In this document: positions 37,080-44,255 of the stretch, one piece after another
How the letters are laid out: the number at the start of each line of letters is the position of its first letter
Numbering within the stretch: the stretch's first letter is position 1
NCBI RefSeq assembly: GCF_029323795.1
Contig: NZ_CP119758.1
Span: 1,612,001 to 1,676,000, forward strand
Direction of reading: 5' to 3'
Length of the DNA: 64,000 nucleotides
Source: Zobellia alginiliquefaciens
GTDB taxonomy: Bacteria; Bacteroidota; Bacteroidia; Flavobacteriales; Flavobacteriaceae
The notes under the pieces: model-generated
What the model was told of the DNA's origin: nothing
The model's input: the letters and a program-made list of their open reading frames with translations, nothing else
Database searches by the model: none
Translations under genes and position numbers: made by a program

Positions 37080-38411
37080 ATGGCCGATAAAAGTAATTTT
37101 GATATTCAAACATTAGGGGTGCCAGCCATACCATCACCAATAAATCTCAGCAAGACCAGTGGAGACAAAATATTCAATTTTATTAACGAAAACGATAGAA
37201 TTTTAGCAGATACTTCCATCCATAATTTCAATACTTGTATGGAAAATATGAGTAAGCCGGAATGTCTGGAAAAAGCTGGTCCAAGGGAAAAGCTCTTTTT
37301 CAATCCTGAAAAAACAACTGCAGCCATCGTTAGTTGTGGAGGTCTCTGCCCCGGAATAAATAACGTAATCCGAAGTTTGGTTATGGCTCTGCATTATTTT
37401 TATGGAGTAAAGCGAATTATTGGAGTGAAATATGGCTATGAGGGACTCATTCCTGAAAACGGACATGATTTTATGGATTTGGTACCGGATAAGGTAAAAG
37501 ACATTCATGAATTTGGAGGAACCATCCTCGGTTCTTCTAGAGGCGCCCAGTCTGTAGAAAAAATGGTCGACTCTCTGGTAAAGAACGACATTAATCTTCT
37601 TTTTACTATTGGCGGAGATGGCACCCTTAAAGGAGCTAATGCTATAGGAGAAGAAATTGAAAAAAGAGGACTGAATATTTCGGTTATTGGGATTCCAAAG
37701 ACAATTGACAACGATATAGACTTAATTGATAAATCATTTGGTTATGAAACCTCGTTCGATGTTGCTAGTCCCATTATTAGAGATGCGCACAATGAGGCTA
37801 CCGGAGCTTTCAACGGGATTGCCATTGTAAAACTAATGGGTAGAGATAGTGGATTTATCGCTGCATCTACCGCTATTTCCATGCCTGTGGTCAATTTTGC
37901 ACTAGTACCAGAAATGCACTTTCAGCTAGATGGTAAAAATGGATTTTTGGAAGCTCTTAAAAAAAGGCTGAACAATAAGAAACATGCCGTTATTGTTGTT
38001 GCCGAAGGGGCAGGACAACATTTGTTCAATGATGACAGTAAATCCCATAAAGATGCATCGGGAAATATTGTTCATCAAGATATCGGCCTTTTATTAAAGC
38101 AGCATATTAAAGAATATTTTGATGGCCAAAATATGAAGACTACCGTAAAATATATAGATCCAAGCTATATTATACGCAGTGCTCCCGCTAATGCCAACGA
38201 CAGCCTTTTTTGTAACAGACTAGCCTATCATGCGGTTCATGGCGCTATGGCAGGGAAAACTAAATTTGTGATAGGCAGGCTCAACCACAAATTTGTTTAT
38301 TTACCAATTTCAAAAGTGGTCAACAAACGTAAGAAAATTGACTTGGAGGGCGAATTTTGGTTCGGGGTATTGCAAAGCACTGGGCAACCATTCACCATGT
38401 ATGATGAATAG
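37080..38411 (+). CDS. 6-phosphofructokinase, ATP-type with long-clade signature
   Basis: Glycolytic kinase converting fructose 6-phosphate to the 1,6-bisphosphate. 443 residues, longer than the ~320 of E. coli PfkA and in the range of plant/protist-like long PFKs. Motifs: GGLCPGINNVIRSLV (about 88-102), ILGSSRGAQ (about 150), GGDGT at 178-182 (the Gly after GGD favours ATP over pyrophosphate), PKTIDNDID with Lys207 (a lysine found in PPi-dependent and long group enzymes), VKLMGRDSGFIA (about 257), VPEMHF. The Gly/Lys combination is known from group-X ATP-dependent enzymes, so ATP use is expected but not certain. Stands alone. Confidence 0.9.
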   Translation: MADKSNFDIQTLGVPAIPSPINLSKTSGDKIFNFINENDRILADTSIHNFNTCMENMSKPECLEKAGPREKLFFNPEKTTAAIVSCGGLCPGINNVIRSLVMALHYFYGVKRIIGVKYGYEGLIPENGHDFMDLVPDKVKDIHEFGGTILGSSRGAQSVEKMVDSLVKNDINLLFTIGGDGTLKGANAIGEEIEKRGLNISVIGIPKTIDNDIDLIDKSFGYETSFDVASPIIRDAHNEATGAFNGIAIVKLMGRDSGFIAASTAISMPVVNFALVPEMHFQLDGKNGFLEALKKRLNNKKHAVIVVAEGAGQHLFNDDSKSHKDASGNIVHQDIGLLLKQHIKEYFDGQNMKTTVKYIDPSYIIRSAPANANDSLFCNRLAYHAVHGAMAGKTKFVIGRLNHKFVYLPISKVVNKRKKIDLEGEFWFGVLQSTGQPFTMYDE

Positions 38412-38422
38412 ATAATAAAACA

Positions 38423-38707
38423 CTACTTTTTCTGCAAATACAGTTCTCTATAATACTGTTCTGCCATGCGGGCGCTCGTAAATTTGGGAACTATATCTTC
38501 AATAGCTTAAAAGTAATTGGCTGTACCTATACGCTCGACATTCCAAGAATAACTTAGGCAAAACCTTTAATATCGGACCTACCAATCGTCAACAATTCCA
38601 ATAGCGTTATCTGTAATTAGGCTTATATCCAAAGGGTAAAATGGAAAAAGTAGATTATCGCTTCGTTGTTGCAATAGTTTTGGGCCATTAAAAAAAGTAC
38701 AACGCAT
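38423..38707 (-). pseudogene. Decayed gene fragment with three in-frame stops
   Basis: Reading the minus strand from an ATG at 38707 in one frame gives MRCTFFNGPKLLQQRSDN and LLFPFYPLDISLITDNAIGIVDDW, stop (TAG), VRY, stop, RFCLSYSWNVERIGTANYF, stop, AIEDIVPKFTSARMAEQYYRELYLQKK, stop at 38423-38425. The segments are protein-like and share one frame, so this looks like the C-terminal end of a gene that lost function by point mutations. The ending SARMAEQYYRELY resembles the RM..eY...fY ending of alpha-glucan phosphorylases or of GT-B enzymes; the family is not secure. It fills most of the 423-bp gap 38412-38834; the remainder is the promoter of the next gene. Confidence 0.5.
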
Positions 38708-38766
38708 AAAAGGTTTTTCCCCATATATTCAATATCTATTCTAGATGATTTAAAAATATAATTTCC

Positions 38767-38796
38767 TTGGGTATTGATAAATTAATAATATATTTG
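38767..38796 (+). promoter_or_regulatory. Consensus Bacteroidota promoter of the Nramp-like/manA operon
   Basis: TTG at 38767-38769, exactly 19 bases, then TATATTTG at 38789-38796: a full match to TTG-N19-TAnnTTTG. Transcription should begin near 38803, about 30 bases before the ATG at 38835. The -7 box lies inside the left arm of the inverted repeat 38787-38825. Confidence 0.8.
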
Positions 38797-38825
38797 GTTA
38801 ACCAGATTGGTTTACCAAATATATT
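38787..38825. promoter_or_regulatory. 39-bp inverted repeat made of two palindromes, probable operator
   Basis: Arms 38787-38803 and 38809-38825 are 17 bp with one mismatch, 5-base spacer. Each half contains its own palindrome: TGGTTAACCA (38796-38805, perfect) and TTGGT-TT-ACCAA (38808-38819). TGGT...ACCA sites are typical of GntR/FadR-type and some LacI-type sugar regulators, and are unlike MntR or Fur boxes. It overlaps the -7 box and start site, so a bound protein should block transcription. It could also fold as an mRNA hairpin 10 bases before the start codon. Confidence 0.7.
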
Positions 38826-38834
38826 TTAATAAAT

Positions 38835-40097
38835 ATGGAACATCAAAAAGAAAATTGGCGTGCTAAGTTTTCTGCTTATATAGCCCTCTTTCTACCCGGT
38901 ATCTTTTTGTTGGGACTTAATATTGGTACGGGTAGTGTTACTTCCACGGCCAAAGCCGGAGCTGACTACGGCATGTCCCTACTTTGGACAATTTTAGCCT
39001 CCTGTCTTACCACTTATTTTATGATCAACCTTTATGGGCGCTACACCCTTGTAACAGGGGAAACCGCATTGCAGGCATTTAAAAAACATATACATCCTGC
39101 TGTTGGCATCTTTTTTATTATAGCCTTAACGGTTGGTGTTTGCGGTAGTGTCATGGGAGTGATGGGCATTGTTGCGGATATATGCCATGAATGGTCCAAA
39201 ACAATGGTAGAAGGTGGGATATCTCCCGTATACTTTGCACTATTCTTTATCATATTGGTCTACTTCATATTCTGGAATGGCAAGACTCAATTTTTTGAGC
39301 GGGCATTGGCTGTAATAGTGGCTATAATGTCCGCTAGTTTCCTATTGAATTTCTTTATCATGATGCCACCGCCTATTGAGATCCTCAAAGGTTTTATTCC
39401 AAATGTCCCACAAACGATCAGTGGAGAAAAAAGTCCACTGCTGATTATTGCATCTCTCATAGGAACCACAGTGTTTTCCGGCTTGTTTATCATTAGAACA
39501 ACTTTAGTGAAGGAAGCAGGGTGGACGTTAAGCGATTTAAAAAAACAAAGAAACGACGCCCTTTTCTCAGTAACCTTAATGTTCTTGATAAGTGGTTCTA
39601 TCATGGCAGCAGCAGCCGGAACTTTATATGTTGAAGGTATACAATTATCAAGAGCATCGCAGATGATCGAGCTTTTACAACCACTAGTAGGAAGTTTTGC
39701 CACCTCTATATTTGCAGTAGGAATTGTTTCTGCCGGAGTGTCTTCTCAATTTCCCAATATCCTAATGCTACCTTGGTTAATCTGTGATTATAATGAAACT
39801 GAGCGCGATATGAGCTTGCCCAAATACAGGCTTATCGTCTTTTTAATTTCAATCCTAGGCTTGGTAGTTCCCATTTTTGACGCTCAACCTGTCTTTGTAA
39901 TGATTATTAGTCAAGCGCTAAATGCAATTATTTTACCGCTTACGGTTCTTGGCATCTTCTACCTGGTAAATAGAAAGGATTTGATGGGTACTTATAAAGC
40001 CAACATAAAATCGAATATAATTTTGAGCCTCATACTAATCTTTGCAATTTTCACCTCGGTAACGGGTATTAAAGGGGTAATTGAACTTATAAACTAG
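38835..40097 (+). CDS. Nramp-family-like transporter lacking the metal-binding motifs
   Basis: 420-residue inner-membrane protein, 11-12 helices, recognisable as an Nramp relative from FLPGIFLLG...AGADYGMSLLWTILASCL, which parallels the TM1-TM2 region of MntH. In true metal transporters TM1 carries DPGN and TM6 carries MPH; here the TM1 position reads NIGTGS (29-34) and the TM6 position reads IGTTVFSGLF (about 209-218). The metal ligands Asp, Asn and Met are therefore missing. Gene order (4 bp before a phosphomannose isomerase), and a control region of sugar-regulator type, suggest an organic substrate such as a hexose or sugar acid. That is inference; a divergent metal importer for the zinc-dependent isomerase is the alternative. 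Confidence 0.75.
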   Translation: MEHQKENWRAKFSAYIALFLPGIFLLGLNIGTGSVTSTAKAGADYGMSLLWTILASCLTTYFMINLYGRYTLVTGETALQAFKKHIHPAVGIFFIIALTVGVCGSVMGVMGIVADICHEWSKTMVEGGISPVYFALFFIILVYFIFWNGKTQFFERALAVIVAIMSASFLLNFFIMMPPPIEILKGFIPNVPQTISGEKSPLLIIASLIGTTVFSGLFIIRTTLVKEAGWTLSDLKKQRNDALFSVTLMFLISGSIMAAAAGTLYVEGIQLSRASQMIELLQPLVGSFATSIFAVGIVSAGVSSQFPNILMLPWLICDYNETERDMSLPKYRLIVFLISILGLVVPIFDAQPVFVMIISQALNAIILPLTVLGIFYLVNRKDLMGTYKANIKSNIILSLILIFAIFTSVTGIKGVIELIN

Positions 40098-40101
40098 AAA
40101 C

Positions 40102-41196
40102 ATGAAAATCGATTTACAGAAATACGCACAGATTCCTTTAAAGCAAATTTCAAACCGAGTATGGCGTACGTATTCCGGAGGGGCTTTAATCGATAATTGG
40201 AAAAAAGACACCCCAGAGGTAGATAATAGTTTCCCAGAAGAATGGATAATGTCTACCGTAACCGCTAGAGGCAAAAACAGACCGGAAGATGAGGGTCTAT
40301 CCAAAGTTGAAACGACAGAAGGCCTCATAGCTTTAAAAGATATAATAGAATCGAACAAGGAGCTATTTCTAGGGAAGAAAGTTGCAGAAAAATACGGTTC
40401 TACAGGGGTTTTGATTAAAATGCTAGATTCGCAAGAACGCTTAACCATTCAAGTACACCCGGATAAAACTTACGCAAAGGACATCCTTAATTCTTCATTT
40501 GGAAAAACAGAGTCGTGGTATGTTCTAAACACAAGAGAAATAGAGGGTGAAACAAGTGTGGTGCACATGGGGTTCAAAAAAGGGGGCACCCGTGAAAAAT
40601 GGGAAGAACTTTTTTTAAATCAAGATATAGAAGGTATGCTGGACAGCCTTCACAAAATTGAAGTAAAACCCGGTGATGCTTTTATGATTTACGGAGGTGT
40701 TCCACATGCCATTGGAAGTGGGTGTTTCCTAATGGAAGTGCAAGAACCTACGGATTACACCATGCGCGTTGAGAAAATTACTCCTGCAGGATTAGAAATC
40801 TCTCCTGAATTAATACACCAAGGGGTAGGAGAGCAAACTATGCTAGACTGTTTTCATTATGACGACTACACCCTAGAAGAGGCCATGGATAAGTGGAAGA
40901 TAGAACCCAAAACCATAGACTCTGCCGATGGTCATACTTTAAACACTATTTTTAATACAAAGCACACCAATTGTTTTGGACTCAGCGAACTGTATTTAGA
41001 TGGTGAACATTCCATAGCTTCCAACGGAAGCTTCTATGTGATAGTCGTGTATTCTGGTACCGGCACCTTAAACTGCAATGGGAAAGCGTACACTTACAAT
41101 CAAGGTGATGAAATTTTTATATCAGCTGCAATAGAGAACATTACTTTTAAATCTACCGAAAGCTCTAAATTGTTACTTTGCTATCCTCCAAGTTAG
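40102..41196 (+). CDS. manA: Class I mannose-6-phosphate isomerase
   Basis: Zinc-dependent cupin isomerase interconverting mannose 6-phosphate and fructose 6-phosphate. 364 residues, a little longer than B. subtilis ManA (about 315). Starts with KISNRVWRTYSGG-type sequence (LKQISNRVWRTYSGGALIDNW); zinc site LTIQVHPDKTYAK (Gln and His, about 114-126), VKPGDAFMIYGGVPHAIGSGCFLMEVQEPTDYTMR (third His, about 191-228). The C-terminal cupin half (about 280-360) has FYVIVVYSGTGTLNCNGKAYTYNQGDEIFISA. Starts 4 bp after the transporter stop, so it is co-transcribed. May link imported mannose to glycolysis or fructose 6-phosphate to mannose-containing polymers; no sugar kinase is adjacent. Confidence 0.92.
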   Translation: MKIDLQKYAQIPLKQISNRVWRTYSGGALIDNWKKDTPEVDNSFPEEWIMSTVTARGKNRPEDEGLSKVETTEGLIALKDIIESNKELFLGKKVAEKYGSTGVLIKMLDSQERLTIQVHPDKTYAKDILNSSFGKTESWYVLNTREIEGETSVVHMGFKKGGTREKWEELFLNQDIEGMLDSLHKIEVKPGDAFMIYGGVPHAIGSGCFLMEVQEPTDYTMRVEKITPAGLEISPELIHQGVGEQTMLDCFHYDDYTLEEAMDKWKIEPKTIDSADGHTLNTIFNTKHTNCFGLSELYLDGEHSIASNGSFYVIVVYSGTGTLNCNGKAYTYNQGDEIFISAAIENITFKSTESSKLLLCYPPS

Positions 41197-41476
41197 AAAT
41201 TCCCTTTTCCTCTTCCCACTTCTAAACCCCTCACTCAAATGGGCTGGACATATAAATATGCTCAGCCTAAAAAATAATGTATGTTATAACTCTGTATATG
41301 CCCTAAATAAACACCTTTTTCCCCTAACCTATTCTACATTTCTGTAGCATTTAATCAACCGCTATCTTAATTTTCTAATAACGTTGAAGTAACGACAAGG
41401 CCAAATAGCATTGGTATTTTCGCTCAAACTGAACGATTACCTGGGCGGTTAAGAAAGAACGAAAACCAACTTCAAT

Positions 41477-43219
41477 ATGAAAAGAAATACTACTACAAGA
41501 AGAGCCTTTTTGGCAAAATCTATCTGGGCATCGGGAGGAGTCATCCTAGCTTCTCAACTAGTCGCTTGTGAAAAACTAGATAACTTAATCGGTAATGGCG
41601 ATGCAAATGACGAAATTCCTAGATTTCTGCATGGTGTGGGAAGTTTTGACCCAACCGCGGAAGCCGTGATGATTTGGACACGATTTACACCTACCACGGA
41701 AGAGGTGAATCAAATCATAGACATAAAATGGCAAGTGGCAACAGACCGTGCATTTACGAATATAGTTACCGAAGGAAGTAGCGCTTGTTCCATAGAAAAC
41801 GACTTCACGGTAGTTGAAGACGTAACGGGGTTATCCTCCAACAATACATACTATTATCGTTTTATGGAGGAAAATCTTAAAACTACTTCCGTAGTTGGGG
41901 AAACCATTACCTTGCCTAAAGCCGGTGAGCATCTCACAAATCTTAAGCTAGCTGTTTGTTCCTGTAGTAACTATCCCGCGGGACTTTTCAACGTGTATGA
42001 CGCTATTGCTAAAAGCGATGCAGACATAGTCATTCATTTAGGTGATTATATTTACGAATATGGTGAAGGAGAATATGGTACCAATGAAAACACAGAGGCT
42101 TTAAAGCGTGTTCATGACCCTAAGAATGAGATATTAAGTCTTGAGGATTACCGTTTAAGATACAGACAGTACCGTACGGATGAAAGTCTTCAATTGGCAC
42201 ATCAAAAAAAACCGTTCATTGTTGTTTGGGACGACCATGAAATAACAAACGATACATATACTACAGGTGCCGAGAACCATTCTGAAGATGAAGGCTCTTT
42301 TGATCTAAGAAAGCAATTTGCTGTTCGCGTACATGGCGAATACCTACCTATTAGAACTAACGACAGAAATATTATATATCGAAGTTTTCAATTTGGAAAC
42401 CTTGCCAACCTTGTCATGTTGGACACAAGAGTTATTGGAAGAGACAAACAACTAAGTTTTGGCGATTATTTTTCAGCTGATGGTAATTTTGATTTTGGAG
42501 GTTTCTCCTCAGCTATGATGGATCCCAACCGAAGCATCTTAGGTTCTGAACAGTTGGCATGGGCAGCATCACAAATAACCGGAAGCAATGCTGAATGGCA
42601 AGTTATAGGCCAACAAGTCTTAATGGCCAAAATGTTCGTACCTGCAGAATTATTAATTGGAATTGGTGCTGTGTCATCAGGGAATGCCACGCCAGAAGTG
42701 TTTCAACAATTACTTAACACCATTTCTGAACTATCCACAATTAAAGCACGGGTGCTAAACAATGACCGTTCTTTGACTCCCAGTGATTTAAGTCGTATAA
42801 ATACGGTTGTACCTTATAATCTTGATGCATGGGACGGCTATCCTGTTGAAAGAGAAAAACTCTTTGCTCTTCTGAACGGTAAAAAAACAATTGTACTAGC
42901 AGGAGACACACACAATGCTTGGAACAGTAATTTAACCGATGTAAATGGTGATAAAGTAGGCGAAGAATTCGCTTGTTCATCAGTAACTTCACCTGGTTTT
43001 GAAGGCCTCTTTGGTACGGATCCAGAAACGGTTGCAGGTATAGAACAAGCATTTTCTCTACTTATAGACGACCTAAAATATTTTGACGCATCACGAAGAG
43101 GCTACGTAATGGTGGAATTCACAAGTGGTTCTGCTGTTGCAGAATATCGCTTCGTAGACAATATTTCATCTTCTGTTTACAACACCACTATAGGTAAAAC
43201 AATAACAGCAGATATATAA
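41477..43219 (+). CDS. PhoD-type alkaline phosphatase/phosphodiesterase
   Basis: Exported calcium/iron-dependent phosphoesterase, 580 residues. N-terminus TTRRAFLAKSIWASGGVILASQLVAC is a twin-arginine signal ending in a lipobox (Cys about 30), so a Tat-exported lipoprotein. N-terminal beta domain SFDPTAEAVMIWTRFTP (about 53-69), catalytic domain with KLAVCSCSNYPAGLFNVYDAIAKSDADIVIHLGDYIYEYG (metal Cys/Asp, about 158-197), VVWDDHEITNDT (about 248), VLAGDTHNAWNSNL (about 474). Stands alone with its own upstream region (280 bp, nothing recognised). A bidirectional terminator follows. Confidence 0.94.
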   Translation: MKRNTTTRRAFLAKSIWASGGVILASQLVACEKLDNLIGNGDANDEIPRFLHGVGSFDPTAEAVMIWTRFTPTTEEVNQIIDIKWQVATDRAFTNIVTEGSSACSIENDFTVVEDVTGLSSNNTYYYRFMEENLKTTSVVGETITLPKAGEHLTNLKLAVCSCSNYPAGLFNVYDAIAKSDADIVIHLGDYIYEYGEGEYGTNENTEALKRVHDPKNEILSLEDYRLRYRQYRTDESLQLAHQKKPFIVVWDDHEITNDTYTTGAENHSEDEGSFDLRKQFAVRVHGEYLPIRTNDRNIIYRSFQFGNLANLVMLDTRVIGRDKQLSFGDYFSADGNFDFGGFSSAMMDPNRSILGSEQLAWAASQITGSNAEWQVIGQQVLMAKMFVPAELLIGIGAVSSGNATPEVFQQLLNTISELSTIKARVLNNDRSLTPSDLSRINTVVPYNLDAWDGYPVEREKLFALLNGKKTIVLAGDTHNAWNSNLTDVNGDKVGEEFACSSVTSPGFEGLFGTDPETVAGIEQAFSLLIDDLKYFDASRRGYVMVEFTSGSAVAEYRFVDNISSSVYNTTIGKTITADI

Positions 43220-43258
43220 ATCGCTTTTTTCAGCTGAAAAAGAAAAGCGGAGGGTTTA

Positions 43259-43293
43259 AAAAGACGGACAGGTATAATCCTAGTCCGTCTTTT
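43259..43293. terminator. Bidirectional intrinsic terminator between phoD and the zinc-ribbon gene
   Basis: AAAAGACGGAC (43259-43269) and GTCCGTCTTTT (43283-43293) form a perfect 11-bp stem with a 13-base loop; A-run on one side and T-run on the other. It lies between two convergent genes ending at 43219 (plus) and 43318 (minus), the expected place for a shared terminator. Confidence 0.88.
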
Positions 43294-43317
43294 ACCTTTA
43301 TAATACAATCAGTAGCA

Positions 43318-43914
43318 TCAAACAACATAAAACTCCACATGAATATCATTAACAGGTTCTGTTCTTAATCGCTCCTTTCTTGCAGTAAAATGCAAAACTT
43401 CTAAGGGATTAATCTCTGACCGCATGGCAGACGCATCTATAGAAAGGTTACGTGCCAATAGTTTCCCCAGTGCCTGATATCGATACCGTACGAGTATATT
43501 GACCAGTTTAGTGGCATTTTCCATCTGGGAAAGTATTAATTGCACCAATTCATTGTGCTCCTTGGTAAACGTATAATTCATTTTACAAGATCTACAACGA
43601 ACTACCAATAAGCCTTCTTGCTGATAATTCCATAGTTGCATTTTATCATTATTGCACTTTTTGCATACTGAGGTCTTCTGCCCCAGACCATCAAGAAGTT
43701 CATCCAAATCTTTATACTGCTGTACGAGCCCAATATTATCCACCAACCACCACCTTGCTTTTCTTCTTTGTTCAGAAAGTGTAAAACCAAAATACCAAAA
43801 GAAAAATAACATGGAAGAAATAGTCATTGACACCAGTAGTAAAGGGCCAACAGCAATAAAGAAAGATTGTACGGATTCGGCTTCTTGAATAGAAGTTAAT
43901 AGGGAACTAAACAT
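43318..43914 (-). CDS. Membrane-anchored protein with a CxxC/CxxC zinc ribbon, function unknown
   Basis: 198 residues, family not recognised. One transmembrane helix at about 19-43 (FFIAVGPLLLVSMTISSMLFFFWYFGF). Cytoplasmic part has VCKKCNNDKMQLW at about 83-95 and LVVRCRSCKMNYTF at about 103-116, a four-cysteine zinc ribbon, followed by a mostly helical tail. The protein may bind nucleic acid, a partner protein or metal near the membrane. Convergent to phoD and divergent to the GH2 genes, so no operon partner indicates a role. The 1-to-3-frame ORFs that overlap it were rejected because this frame has the coherent zinc ribbon. Confidence 0.7.
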   Translation of the reverse strand: MFSSLLTSIQEAESVQSFFIAVGPLLLVSMTISSMLFFFWYFGFTLSEQRRKARWWLVDNIGLVQQYKDLDELLDGLGQKTSVCKKCNNDKMQLWNYQQEGLLVVRCRSCKMNYTFTKEHNELVQLILSQMENATKLVNILVRYRYQALGKLLARNLSIDASAMRSEINPLEVLHFTARKERLRTEPVNDIHVEFYVV

Positions 43915-44255
43915 AAGTACGTGTCAAAATGGTTGGTTTTTGCAAAGTAACAAATTATAGGAAAGTATTCATATCACAAATGTTAAGTAATCATTATCAA
44001 CGTTTTGTCGCAGAAAACAATATAGAAACTCATTTTATTAACCCCTTTAAATCGAACACAAAAACATTGCAATGTGCAAGACACCTAAACATTAAAATTT
44101 CAAATCAATTTAAGTGATTTTCAATCAACTAACTGATTTTAAATCATTTACATTTAACATTAACCGTTATAACTACCGTTAAAGTAGGGTTAACGCCCTA
44201 GGGGCGACGCTTAAAACCTAACTTTATGCAGAGAACCACACTTTACTGAACCCGT
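43915..44255. other. Intergenic region upstream of the GH2 genes
   Basis: 341 bp, no convincing gene (a 62-codon plus-strand ORF at 43929 lacks protein-like character). It holds the TGATTT/AAATCA cluster listed separately, two direct copies of ACCGTTA 12 bp apart (44163-44169, 44175-44181), a small hairpin CGCCC-TAG-GGGCG (44194-44206), and TAACTTTA at 44219-44226, a near match to the -7 box 30 bp before the GH2 start. Confidence 0.5.
44102..44146. promoter_or_regulatory. Cluster of TGATTT/AAATCA half-sites, candidate regulator-binding region
   Basis: AAATCA 44102-44107, TGATTT 44115-44120, AATCA 44123-44127, TGATTT 44134-44139 and AAATCA 44141-44146; the last two form a perfect palindrome around one T. 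Four to five half-sites in 45 bp about 110 bp upstream of the first GH2 gene. AT-rich sequence makes chance occurrence possible. Confidence 0.35.

Noticed and set aside
43929-44117. 62-codon plus-strand ORF before the GH2 genes
   Set aside because: Lies over regulatory repeats, no coherent protein features, poor codon character.
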